A DNA stretch of 64,000 nt. Source: Papiliotrema nemorosa. Lineage: Eukaryota > Basidiomycota > Tremellomycetes > Tremellales > Rhynchogastremaceae. The position numbers and the translations under genes are program-made. The stretch covers positions 186,001-250,000 of the forward strand of contig JASKOT010000006.1 of the NCBI GenBank assembly GCA_032158125.1, read 5' to 3'. Positions 46,901 to 57,565 of the stretch are shown here, in pieces. The notes below the pieces were generated by a model, which saw only the letters and a program-made list of their open reading frames with translations, had not been told where the DNA came from and searched no databases. Each line of letters starts with the position of its first letter. Positions within the stretch are counted from its first letter, which is position 1.

Positions 46901-47454
46901 GAGCCCTCGGCGTGTCGAATGACCGTCGCCTGAGGGGCTCCGACTGATTCGAGCGATGCGACGGTCTGCATGTCAGAGGATGATCTACAGCACAGAGCTC
47001 ACCTTCTCGGCCTCCCACTCCGTGTAAGCTCCGACGGTGACGTTCAAAAGAACCAGGGCAGCAATGACACCACCGCTGATCCAGTCCATCGTACCGAAAC
47101 TGACCGCCATAGCAGCAACTGTGTGTGTCAGCACATCTCACCCTGACAAGCTTGGCACTCACTCAGCACTAGGGACATGGCATTTCCAAACTGTCTGACT
47201 ATAATCTTTGCGACACTGGGTCTCTTTGGCGGTTTCAACCTGTTGGGACCGTGCACTTCCATCCGTCTCTTCGCATCGGCATCTGATAGACCGATTTTGG
47301 GATCGGCATGCAGAGCTTCGACGACTTTGGCCGAGTTCGAAGTATGGGCTGAAAAGGGTAGTGATTGCGAGTGGGCGGTGTTGCCCGTCTCTGCTCGGGT
47401 TATGTTCTTCTCCCCAGCATCTTTGTGTGCTGTTGGCGTAGACTTCTCCGCCAT
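43907..47454 (-). CDS. ENA1: Sodium/potassium-exporting P-type ATPase (type IID, Ena-like)
   Basis: Multiple exons from the ATG at 47454 give a protein of about 1050-1100 residues. The N-terminal cation-ATPase region (GLSDADAKRRMEVHGPNRL) comes first, followed by actuator-domain helices (VVPGDTVLLRNGDVVPADGR, ECDEAFLTGESLPV). The phosphorylation motif CSDKTGTLT is split by an intron between DK and TG. The nucleotide-binding part follows (FDSTVKRMAIGF, FLKGAVERVL), then MLTGDHPATA and VMTGDGVNDAPSLK, and a cluster of C-terminal helices. The region around LNKLAYFLLGAAI and the long C-terminal membrane half fit Ena pumps rather than plasma-membrane H+ pumps. It would export Na+ or K+ at alkaline pH or high salt. 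Confidence 0.9.
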
Positions 47455-48229
47455 GTTGGGTGTGAATAATTGTGGTCGAGATGAGAGTAAAACTCTTGAT
47501 TGGGGATGGGTAGAGCGCGAGACCGACTACCTATATACCGTCTGTCGGGTAGCAAGGAATAGAACACCCCATCGGTCAGTCGATGAAAGCTTGGCATCGG
47601 ACGAGTCTTGGTATCTAGGATCAAAAACTTCGGGCAAGGAGCGGTGGTGAAGAGGTCTCTGGTGGTGGTGACGATGGTACTGATGACTACAAAGGGATAG
47701 GCGAGTCGACTGCGTAAAACGGAGAGCCAAGATCTTTGGACAAGCCTTGGCAAAAACCAGATACCAGCTTGTTGATAGGGGATTTACACCAGGCGCCCTG
47801 TGCCCCCTCCCCACCCGCCTACCCCACTCACCGACCGAATGCCGCGGCAGATGCACAAGGCTTGGCAGGGGCGAGACCTCTGTCGCCACCCTTATTGGAG
47901 CACGCTTCGGACAAAGCCGGAACAACGGGCGAGATCCCCATGCAGGCGTGGGAACACAGCATGCCTAACTTGTCAGACGGACATAACCGGCCGTTTATGT
48001 ATCGCCGCACTTGGCGGAGATTGAACTATTTCTCCGCATATTCCTCACACGCGAATCAATCCAAAGTGCTTGAAAGGATTGTGCAGCTCTGAAAGTAGCA
48101 TGTTCGGCTCAGTACCGAGACTCCACTCTTTCGATGCTAGCTGAGATCGAGCAATCACCAAGCCACCAGGCATGAGCAATCTCCCAGTCACAATCAGTCC
48201 ATTGCAGCTTGTTCTCGATCAAATCTAGC
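47455..48229. other. Divergent upstream region between the ENA-type gene and orphan gene G
   Basis: I see no gene here. It should carry the promoters of both flanking genes, which point away from each other. Confidence 0.4.
47532..47537 (-). promoter_or_regulatory. TATA-like box of the ENA-type gene
   Basis: TATATA 78 bp upstream of the ATG at 47454. Confidence 0.4.
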
Positions 48230-48589
48230 ATGTCACCGCGAAACTTCTCGGTCACAAGCTACAATGGGTACTCATGGTTCATCGACGCTGATCCTGAACA
48301 TGCTCCCTTCGTTATCCATTCCCCCGACGGATCGCAGAAACCTTATGATCCCTTTTCAAGTAGGGTCCATGAGTACACTCAGGCTGTGCTCGGCGAAGAG
48401 CAATGCTCCATGGACGATTGGCTCAGACTCGAGGACGGTGACAGACGGAGCAGGCTGAACGCACGCCGGGAAGGGACAAAATCGGAGGAAGGCGTGCGGA
48501 GAAGCCTCTCTCATATCTTGATACCAGAAGCTCTGCATCGCCGGCCCGAGAGTCCGACCTCTAACTCTCAGGCGTCGGCTCCCTACTGA
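48230..48589 (+). CDS. Short orphan gene G
   Basis: The ATG at 48230 (MSPRNFSVTSYNGYSWF) opens 119 codons. The first half is rich in aromatic residues and Pro (DADPEHAPFVIHSPDG) and the second half is charged (DGDRRSRLNARREG). I recognise no domain. It is the first of three short plus-strand orphans between the ATPase and malate synthase, in the same size and composition class as the minus-strand array, but sequence similarity to that array is not evident. Confidence 0.4.
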   Translation: MSPRNFSVTSYNGYSWFIDADPEHAPFVIHSPDGSQKPYDPFSSRVHEYTQAVLGEEQCSMDDWLRLEDGDRRSRLNARREGTKSEEGVRRSLSHILIPEALHRRPESPTSNSQASAPY

Positions 48590-48927
48590 CTGTTTCCGCA
48601 ACCGACCAAGCACTCGCTGTATATCTGTAACATGCCACGGGGTATCCCGTCCTTGACTATGTAGAAACTCTGCTGCGTTTCTGTCTGCTACCTCCTTTCG
48701 CGCTGAGCTCCTTGCAGAGGATAAAGAAGCTCATTGCTCAAGTAGCATAGATATATGGGGGTTATCATTCAACTTCGACAAAGACTGATTTTAGCTTGTA
48801 TACACCTGCTGGATACAGGTCGGTCACACAGAACGTCAAGACAGCAAACCAAGACGACTCAACGCACCGAGCTCCAGAGTCACGATTTTTCCACTCCTTC
48901 ACTTCACAGCCCAACGCACTTGCACAG
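48590..48927. other. Gap between orphan genes G and H/I
   Basis: I see no supported gene in these 338 bp. Confidence 0.35.
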
Positions 48928-49470
48928 ATGTCTTCAGACGACGATGATGATGGCTATGAAGAAATGTTGGATTACCTGAAGGAACTTGAACAAGAGGCAG
49001 AACTCGCGTCCAAAGATGAGGACAGCACTTCTTACATGTCGAACTCCCCAATGCAAGACCAGCGAACAGCCAGGAACCCTCATTGAGGCAATCGCGGCAC
49101 CGAAATACTCACTGTCGGCGAACGAATAATATGCAATGACAAATCAATGAGGGTACACAAAGCTTACACATACGGCGCCGACTGGTCGCCTGGGCGAATG
49201 TGGCACATGAATGCAAGTCGGACGATCCGCAGTATTCCACCAGTCGTCTGTACTTGCATCAGCAACTCTGAGGTGGGGCGCGCAACAACGGTGCTGCATG
49301 TTGACACGATAGTGGATAATGGTTTTGAGTGGGACGAGGTGTTATCTAGATTTGTCGAATCGCGTGGGGACACGGGGAATAATAGGCTGGAGGATTCAAG
49401 CTTGTCCGATAACACGGTCAAGCTGGATAAGGAGAAGGAGCAGCCTCGATCGAGTAGCGAGTATCGGTAG
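48928..49470 (+). CDS. Short orphan gene H/I, open frame interrupted by in-frame TGA
   Basis: The ATG at 48928 (MSSDDDDDGYEEMLDYLKEL) runs 52 codons to a TGA at 49084-49086. The same frame then stays open for 127 more codons to 49470, reading GTEILTVGERIICNDKSM, YTYGADWSPGRMW and an acidic Ser-rich tail. The stretch between the TGA and the next ATG (49147) looks coding rather than random, so the two parts were probably one gene. I could not find a GT-AG intron that removes the TGA and keeps the frame. Alternatives are two separate small genes or chance. Confidence 0.4.
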
Positions 49471-49722
49471 ACATCGATTATGAGCTTCTTATTGTGTGAT
49501 ATCGTAAGCTTTCCCTTGTGTCTCTTTCCCCTAAGCATGCTCGGATAAGCGGACTCGGTTGGGATGCGCGACCGATCCTTTCACAACGCTGCGCTGACGA
49601 TTGGCATCAATCGCTCCTTGGAAGACCGTAGGGTATAATTGGGTCGACAACATACGGACCCATCTTATCTTTGCATCGGCTACAAGAATACCAAGCGGTG
49701 ATATCATAAGCTGAACAGAACA

Positions 49723-50217
49723 ATGCCCAAGGACCAGAGCACCTCAAATGCCACTGGGCCCAGCGAGACTGAAATGACCTGGACAGAGCCACCTCCTGGC
49801 ACTGTCTTTTACGCGGGACAGCCTGGTTCTACGTATCCCTATCGAGCGTATCACCATGACACTTTGGGATGGCTCGGGGAGATCATCATTTCTCAATATG
49901 GGAAAGTGACGGGGAACGAATGGGTTCCGGTTCTAGACCCAACGATCTCCGTTCAGACGTCATTACCCGACACGAACGCACCGCAGTTGGAGTTCGTTCC
50001 TTCAACACCCATCGATCACCCACAGAGCAGCAATGGGTCTGAATATCATCAGGAGTTCTCAGACGCTAGATCCCTAGTAGTGCCCATAACGCAGTACGGT
50101 GCTCGAGAGAACAACGCCTTGCGTAAAGTTCCATCAGGGAACATGAGCATATTCTGGGTACAAGCACCGTCACAGGCTGGTTCGTCCAGCGATACTGAGA
50201 CTCAGGGTGGGAAATGA
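49723..50217 (+). CDS. Short orphan gene J
   Basis: The ATG at 49723 (MPKDQSTSNATGPSETEM) gives 164 residues with no introns. It is polar, with WTEPPPGTVFYAGQPG, an aromatic block HHDTLGWLGEIIISQYG, and a C-terminal block NMSIFWVQAPSQ followed by an acidic, Ser/Gly-rich tail. The hydrophobic-then-acidic end resembles the layout of genes A, B and D, but the sequence match is too weak to claim homology. No known domain. Confidence 0.5.
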   Translation: MPKDQSTSNATGPSETEMTWTEPPPGTVFYAGQPGSTYPYRAYHHDTLGWLGEIIISQYGKVTGNEWVPVLDPTISVQTSLPDTNAPQLEFVPSTPIDHPQSSNGSEYHQEFSDARSLVVPITQYGARENNALRKVPSGNMSIFWVQAPSQAGSSSDTETQGGK

Positions 50218-50719
50218 TTCCTCGGGGTCAACGAGGGGACAAGGATAAAGACCCTAGCGGGAGGTTTCGGATGGGGCGGCATCGAACGATGAATTCAGGA
50301 TATGCATGGCGTACGAGGTGATTGCAGACGTGACGCCATTGTCCTTCTCGAGTCCAGCTATGAGTGCACCCACCTTCCAACAGCAACCATCTCTTATTCC
50401 CCAAGTTAACTTTATGAGATCAAGAGCATGCCTTCTGGACACAAGGCTACATGGGATTGAGCTCGCGATGATACAGTATGAGCACTTGGGTTGAGGCCAC
50501 GCATTTGGCTTCGTTGCCACCGTAGTCGCTGGGGATGCGGTCACAGGCCCGGACATTGAGCAGATGAGCTTGGACTCAAGCCAGCTTGAACTGAGACGAC
50601 GCACAAAGTCGGCGTGCTCTGCAGTCTCTTGACTTTTGCACAACCCGGCATAACGCAATCGTGAGCTCTGTCGCATAGTAATACAATCGGGTATGGATAG
50701 ACTCTCCCCTCGACTACCT
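50218..50719. other. Gap between convergent genes
   Basis: I see no supported gene. The stretch should contain the 3' regions of orphan gene J and malate synthase. Confidence 0.4.
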
Positions 50720-52771
50720 TTACAAACTGCTCCTTGCGCCTGCGTCCGGTCGAGCTCCATCCAAATAGGGCATCAAGTCCGACGTCAAAAAGTCCGAGGG
50801 CCATTTCGACTTGATATCCCCAATCAAGTATTCACTAGCAAGTTTGACGTTGGCCGCGTCGATTCCAGGCGTAGAGGCAACCTTGGCTGCTTCCTCTGAG
50901 AAGATCGGTTGGAGGTATGCCGCATCAATCTTCTTGCCAGACTCGGTTTTTGAGCCGTATTTGACCCATTGCCAGAGTTGAACTCGAGCAATTTCGGCAG
51001 TAGCGGCGTCTTCCATGAGGTGGTTGATGGGGACGCAACCGTTTCCAGAAACCCAGGCAGCACAGTATGATAGGGCGCTACGGGTCAGTCTCTCGTCAAG
51101 TGGTCTAGAGGAGAAGCCTTACGCTTGAATGTTGCTTCGGATACCTGATTCGGTAATCTTTCCGTCACAAGCGGGGTTATAGATGGCCTTATCCGTGATG
51201 GAGACCTCTTCTTTTCGAACGTGGTACTGCAAGTCAGCGACGTCCACTTTGAGCATCCTTGAGGGCGAAGACCTACCTGGTTGGGACCCTTCATGTGTTC
51301 GTTGAAAACCTCCATGGCAATGGGGACGATAGCAGGGTGAGCAACCCAAGTACCATCATGACCAGCCTTGACTTCTCGCAGCTTGTCGGTTCGGACATTG
51401 TTCATTGCCCTTTCGTTGGCTTCGGGATCATTCTTGATAGGAATGAGGGCCGCCATTCCACCCATAGCAGCTACTTTTCGCCTGCTTGTGAGCTTTATTC
51501 TGAAACGGATCAGGAGGACTCACTTGTGACAAGTTTGAATAAGCAGTTGCACGTAGGCATCCATAAAAGGCACCGTCATACCGACCTGACTTCGATCCGG
51601 CATGACCGCATTCTTATTCGCTCGCTGCATCTTGATACTAATGGTAAGCCAGTTCATCGTGCAGTTTGCGCGAGACTCACAAGCTGAAGATGTAATCCCA
51701 TCGACCGCAGTTCAATCCAGACGAATGTTCCTTCAACTCGAACAAGATCTCCTCCATTTGGAAAGCCGCAGGCAGAGTCTCAATCAGGACTGTGGCTCGT
51801 ATACACCTCTGGGGGAGCTTCAATGCGCTCGTCGCGAGGCAAAAGACATCGTTCCATAGTCTAGCCTCGAGGTGGTGCTCCATCTTGGGTAGATAGAAAT
51901 ACGGTCCAAAGCCACGCTTGATCAGTTCAGCGGCGTTATGGTAGAAGTAGATGGCAAAGTCGAACAGCGATCCAGAGGTGGGTTGACCATCAATCAAGAC
52001 TCGTGGCTCGTCAAGGTGCCATCCTCGAGGTCTGGTCGTTAGATGTAACCGAGCGCTGCAAAGGTGCTCACCGGACAATGAGGACGGCGGGGTTTTCAAT
52101 AAGCTTGTATTGCTTTCCGTTGGTCTCAAAGTCGATCTGACGCCTAGATGGTAAGCAAGAGCAATAAGAGCCGCGTTTGAACCCACCTGACGGCGTCGTG
52201 CAAGTTCAATTGCCCTTGAACCATGTTGCTCCACGTAGGCGAGTTGGAGTCTGTCACGTCAATACGAGATTAGAATGATCAGGCTACACAACTGTACTCA
52301 CCTTCAAAATCAGTCATAAAAGTCTTTGCGCCCGAGTTCAACGCGTTGATGACCATCTTCCTATCTGTCGGACCGGTGATCTCCACTCTGTCCATCAGCC
52401 ACAGGCCAGTCCGTACGTCAACGCGTCACAAACTCACCGTCGATCTTCGAGACCTGGACCTGGAGGTGCGCAGACCCATCCCGCCGATTCTCGAATATAT
52501 GCGGTCTCTGGTAAGAACTGCAACGACTTGCCCTTAGACGTCAGCACTGTCACCAGCTTCAACCTGAAACGCGTCGTGTAGTGAGAGCGACTTGAAAGCT
52601 CACTTTGTCAAGCTCTGCTTGCACCTTCTTCCTGTTCTCGAGGAGCTCTTTCCTCCTGGCGGTGAAGGTCCGATGGATGACAGCAAGGAAAGAGAGCGCG
52701 TCTGGGGAGAGAATGTGTTCGGTTCCTTTTGGAATGGGAGCTCTGAGCTCTACGCCAGATGGGATGGACAT
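50720..52771 (-). CDS. MLS1: Malate synthase (glyoxylate cycle)
   Basis: Several exons from the ATG at 52771 ([16 protein letters not shown]). Family landmarks in order: [36 protein letters not shown] joined across an intron to [61 protein letters not shown] (active-site region), then [12 protein letters not shown] and [14 protein letters not shown], and the C-terminal [13 protein letters not shown]. The enzyme joins glyoxylate and acetyl-CoA into malate, usually in peroxisomes, and is needed for growth on fatty acids or acetate. The protein ends ARSSL, not the usual SKL-type peroxisome signal. Confidence 0.93.
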
Positions 52772-53520
52772 TGTGTGTGTGGATGCGATTGGGCGATTGG
52801 TGTCGTGAGTAGAGTGGGAGTTGTACGGGGGCTGCGAGGTTGGGAGGGCTATGAGATATATAGGACGGATAAGAGATAGGGGCGACGGAAATGCATTTTC
52901 CAACAAAATCCCCCATCTCGGCTACTGTCATGACCCGGAGATCCCACCCTTTCTTGGAAATTACCTCGCTGGCGTGGCTGGGATGGGTCTTGGGTGCACA
53001 CGTCAATCCCCTCAACCGGGATATGCTACATACGCTGCTCAGATAGGCCTTACTCGGGATTCCACCATCTGACAAGAACCATCCATGCATTGATTAACCG
53101 GAACATGATGATGCAAAGATGAACTAGGCAGAATCGACAAGTGCTACTAGGTATCGCCACCCTAGACGGCTTCGGCTTTGACCGACGATCCTTCCCGTCT
53201 AGCCGTTGCCGAGGGCGATCAATTACGGATACTCGTCGACGACTTCCATACAGAACGGAAGCTTTTACAGTGCTTGTAGCAGAGTGATAGTCGATACAGA
53301 TGATGCATGCAGTGAAGTATACGAATGGAAGAAATGCAGACAGAGTGGCTGGGGGTAGGTTGAAAGGCTCCCTCCGCTGGGTATCACAAGTTCCGGAAGA
53401 GTACCTTCGTCATAGACGGAAGCGGATCCTCGACGTGCGACCGGTAAATGCCCATACATGGAGCCGACGTTGGTGATGATGGTGCTTTTGTTGCTAAAGA
53501 TGGATTGTCCGTATGAGCGT
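52772..53520. other. Malate synthase upstream region
   Basis: Besides the TATA-like box I see no gene here. Confidence 0.4.
52857..52862 (-). promoter_or_regulatory. TATA-like box of malate synthase
   Basis: TATATA about 86 bp upstream of the ATG at 52771. Confidence 0.4.
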
Positions 53521-55974
53521 TCATTGCTTTGTCGCCCTTGCTTGCATCGCTTCTTTTGTCATTCGCTGTATTTCGGCCAGTTGTTGTGGTGTATGCGCCA
53601 AACTCGCAAACATTGGCACAAAGTCGGCACTGATTTTAGGTATCTCCTTTCCTTCTGTCGATTGTCCATCGCCCGGTCTATCGGTGTTCCCGTTCAATAT
53701 TGTCCCTTCCTCACGAGGTTCATACGCCGAAGCATTGTCTGAACCTCCTTCACCCGCCTCTGATCCCGCCAGAGACGACGTGTAGTAGATATTACCTCGA
53801 GCAATGTCTGGCACCAACTTGATACCGCTCAAGCCATCCTGCAGCGAGTCTCGGCGGGCAAACTCTTCCGGTGTATCGGTACCTTGTACAAGGGCTCGAT
53901 GATAGACCTCGGCAGATGCAGGCGTGAGGAGGACGCTGGCTCGAGTAGGCGGGGAGGGCGACGAAGGATGTGAACTCGCAGAGCCATCTCCACTCAATTG
54001 CCTCCCTCGATCGGCATTCCCATCGCCTATCTCTCCCATCCCAAGGCCCTCCAGATTCTCCGTCTCTTTGATATTTTCAAGAGCTGACGGACTGCGAGGT
54101 GCATCTTCACCACTTTCTGACCCTGACTTGGCCTCTTCCTTGACCTTTTTCTTCAGCACGGAGCTCTCGATGCTCATCCGCCGCAGTTCATCTGCGGACG
54201 GCTGACCATTCGAGCTAGATTGGGTGGGTGGTCGTGGAGATGGCATGATACCCATTTCAAATGGGAAAGCCTGTGGCATACCAGCTCCATGTCCGGGGGT
54301 CAGAGGACCTGCCAGACCCTCATCTGGTATGCCGGTGGTGGACGATCGGCGGAAAGGCGAAGGAGAGTGAGAGTGTTGTGGGTGCATATGCGGATGCAGC
54401 ATGGGTGAGGGATACAGACCAGGACTAGGATAAGGGATAAAGCTCGCGCTCATACTCCGCGGCGAGGGTCCGTACCCAATACCGTATGGCGAGGATGGTG
54501 GCATAGGCGAGAGCATGGGTTGGATGTGGGGGATAGGGATTGGTGTTGGGAGGTGTTGCATTTGTTGCGGAGGAGGGACACCGGGCGAAGCAGGGGGGAA
54601 GGGATGACCACCATCGCGAAAGACTGCTTCGAGAGCATTGATCCGATGCAAGGCGGCGGTATAATGGGTCGAAAGGTGTGTCAGCCGTGCATTCAGCTGA
54701 TCTTTAGCTCCAACATAACATCAAGGAGGCAGACTCACTTCGCCTTCCCTCTTCCTGGCTTCATTCTCCGACCGCTGCTTTGCCGATTTCACCCTCTCAA
54801 AATCACCATTCAGCCTCTCTTCCGTCGCCTTGGCTCTGGTCACATCTTCCCTAGCTTTCGCTTCTTCCGCCTTGCTCATGCCAATCTCCGCTCTCAGCGT
54901 CTCGATCATCTTTTCCCTCTCGGTCAATAGCTCCTCCAGGTTGGCGTTCATTGGGCGGGTCAGACTCGCTTTGCGAGCCTGACGGGAAGGGGTGATGGGT
55001 ACAGATGGGGAGTCTGGAATTTTGGTCCGTGTTGGCGTAGAGGGATTATCAACAATGCCAGATGTCGATAAACGCCTCTCGACGAGGGGAAGAGGTGTTG
55101 GAGGCGCTCTTCCTTTCCTCTTCTTCTTCTTCTGGGTCGATGGGGCCGAGATGCTCGGTGGGAGGTACCCTTCCTCTGGGATGATTGAGAAGCCAGAGGA
55201 CAAGGATTGAGAGGTCGCCATAGTTGACTCGCCGGTCCCGCTGTTGCTTAGGGCTGACTCCGATGCGCTGAATGCCTCCCCGTCGGTAGACTCTGCGTCA
55301 ATATCACGAGGCGGAAGAGGTAAACGGGATGGACCTGCAATCGGCGAAGGAGGCAGGGGAATCTCCCATGGTGATTGCGATCGGGGCTGTTCTACGGTTT
55401 GAACTGTTGGCGATCGTCGCTCTGACGACTCGGGCGCTATGCTCCTTGGTGGCTTTGTCGGTGTTTCGTTGTCTGCCGAGTCCTGAGACAAAACCACTGC
55501 TTTACCCTTGGCGGAAGATCGAGGTCGAGGTGCGGGCGTACTCAACAAAGCCCTCGGTACTGGCGCAGGCGAACTTTCGATCGAGCTAATGGCGGTGCTC
55601 GATTCTCCACTGTTGATCGAAGCCGGTACAGGTAGCTTTAACAACGACCCCTTCCTCTTTCTAAGTTCCTTTTCCCGCTTCTTTTCCCTTCCTCTTTGCG
55701 CTTTGACATCTTCCACCTCTTTCTCCTTGCCCCTTCTCTCGTCTTCCATCGATATCAATTCCGCTAAATGAATCTTGGATGATCGCTCCTTGAACTGAAG
55801 TTTATACTTCATCCAAATACCTTGTCCGGCAAAAATGACGAGACCGATGATGAGCACGACAAAGCAGATGACCAATTGACCCCGCCATGATGAGAGGTAG
55901 GCGGCGGACTGGAACAAGGGCGTCATGCTGGTTGGTGGCTGTCTTGTCGTCGAGGCCTTTCGAGAGTGAGCCAT
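53521..55974 (-). CDS. Single-pass membrane protein with coiled coil and disordered tail
   Basis: Two exons joined by a phase-0 intron (about 54708-54738), starting at the ATG at 55974 (MAHSRKASTTRQPP). One strong transmembrane segment lies near residues 35-57 (LVICFVVLIIGLVIFAGQG). It is followed by a Lys/Glu/Arg-rich helix (EDERRGKEKEVEDVK), a long Ser/Pro-rich linker and a coiled coil (NLEELLTEREKMIETLRAEI ... ATEERLNGDFERVKS). This coil runs across the splice site into LNARLTHLSTHYTAALHRI. The rest is Pro/Met/Ser-rich and ends with a helical block, AHTPQQLAEIQRMTKEAM. I recognise no family; a membrane tether or scaffold is likely. Confidence 0.75.
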
Positions 55975-57565
55975 GACCAGGCTTGGGGATGGACAGCGGA
56001 AAGCTCGAGCGTTCGATGTGGCGATGGCGAAGGTCAAGTGTTACTATATCATGTAGTCGAGTGAGCTATTGATGAAATGTCCATGAAACTGAATTGTAAG
56101 CGTCCTTCACACACATGTCATACAGCACACGAGAAGGATTCGGAGGAATGACCGCTTTGCCAGAGGAGCTACAAGCTGAGTATGCTCGATCGATACGTCA
56201 CAATCGATGCGGCACGATCAGGATGTCCACCTTGATCCCTGTGCAGCGCTACACAGTTGCCCAATTGGCGGAAGAGATGCTCGATAGTGGATGTGTTGAC
56301 AGTCAAAGTAGGGTGAGATGTTTTCAAACCGACGAGGAGGGAGATAGGGGTGAAATACGGGGGTAAGAGACAAGACGGTAAAGCATCAAACAAGTTCGAG
56401 CCTGATCCGAGCGTGTCGAGCGTTGACGACGGGGAATACGGGGTATGGTCCAATCAAAGGATCCTTCGATATAGAGTCTCTACTATGTTCGGGTATTTTT
56501 GTATATAGCAAGGCAGTTCGAAGGGCGATGATGGGATCGCGAAAGGTGGACTTACAGCGTGCAGGCTGTGCAGGGCAAGGTCTCGGACGCCAAGATGTTG
56601 ACGATGTCCAAGTCGTAGCGACCGCTCCTCTTCCCACAGTTCCGCCGGACCTATGTAGAGACGGTCGTTGTCGATCTCAAGCCTTCCGTCGCTATCCAAG
56701 GATCACAGCCTATGCGATGCTGGATGCTCGAGAGCGATTTGGTATATCGGGTTCAGATGGTAATTGTGGTTTCAACGGGATGTTCGGCGTAAATGGGCGG
56801 CGAGAGGCGTCAAACAGCACACTTAAACGTGCAACCTGCTATACCGGCCGTCGAGGTGTTCAACGCTCATCATCCAATTTCGTCTCGGGTGTGATGAACT
56901 GTCAACAGTGAGCAGCTGGGGCGACTGGGAGATCCCATACTCAAACCCATGCATGGCCTGATTCTGCTCGACCCATATGCTGAGAATAATCATCCGGGTC
57001 CTCTTTTGGCCTCTTAGCTATGAAACTACCGGATTGGGTAATCTGACCACCATTCCAGCGACCCGATCTCCGATGACTCTTCTCTCCTTGCTCGAGGTCT
57101 CTACCGCGTTCTGTATCTCTCGTGAACAATTGGTACGCGGTTAACAGCAAGTATCAGCCTTCTAGTGACATGACCACTCACACACAGGAAAGGCTCAATA
57201 CCCATCTTGAACCTAGCTCAGGCCCGGTGAAGAATTCTCGATATATCATCGAGACTATATGAAGTCATGCGCTTCGGGAGAGAGCAGGGACTCTGACAGT
57301 CAGCTACTCTGATCATGTCTAGCTTTCTTCGTATGTCGGAACTAATTCTCGCCCTGTCAAAGCCGGTCCGGTACACTGGCCGCCTTCCTACAGGGATCCT
57401 TTCCAGGCGTCTTGCGCCCCTCCATTGAACGTGGCGAGAAAAATGCGGCATGCCGACCTGTGTCAAGGATTGCGGGAATGATTTTATCACTCAACTCTCT
57501 TCTTTCGTCTTGGATATCCTGTTATTCTACCACCACTACCCATTCTCACCGAACTTCGCACGAGG
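55975..57565. other. Divergent upstream region of the membrane/coiled-coil gene and the helicase
   Basis: 1.6 kb between divergent genes. Short minus-strand open frames (for example 57218-57490) exist, but none has a recognisable domain. Confidence 0.4.
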
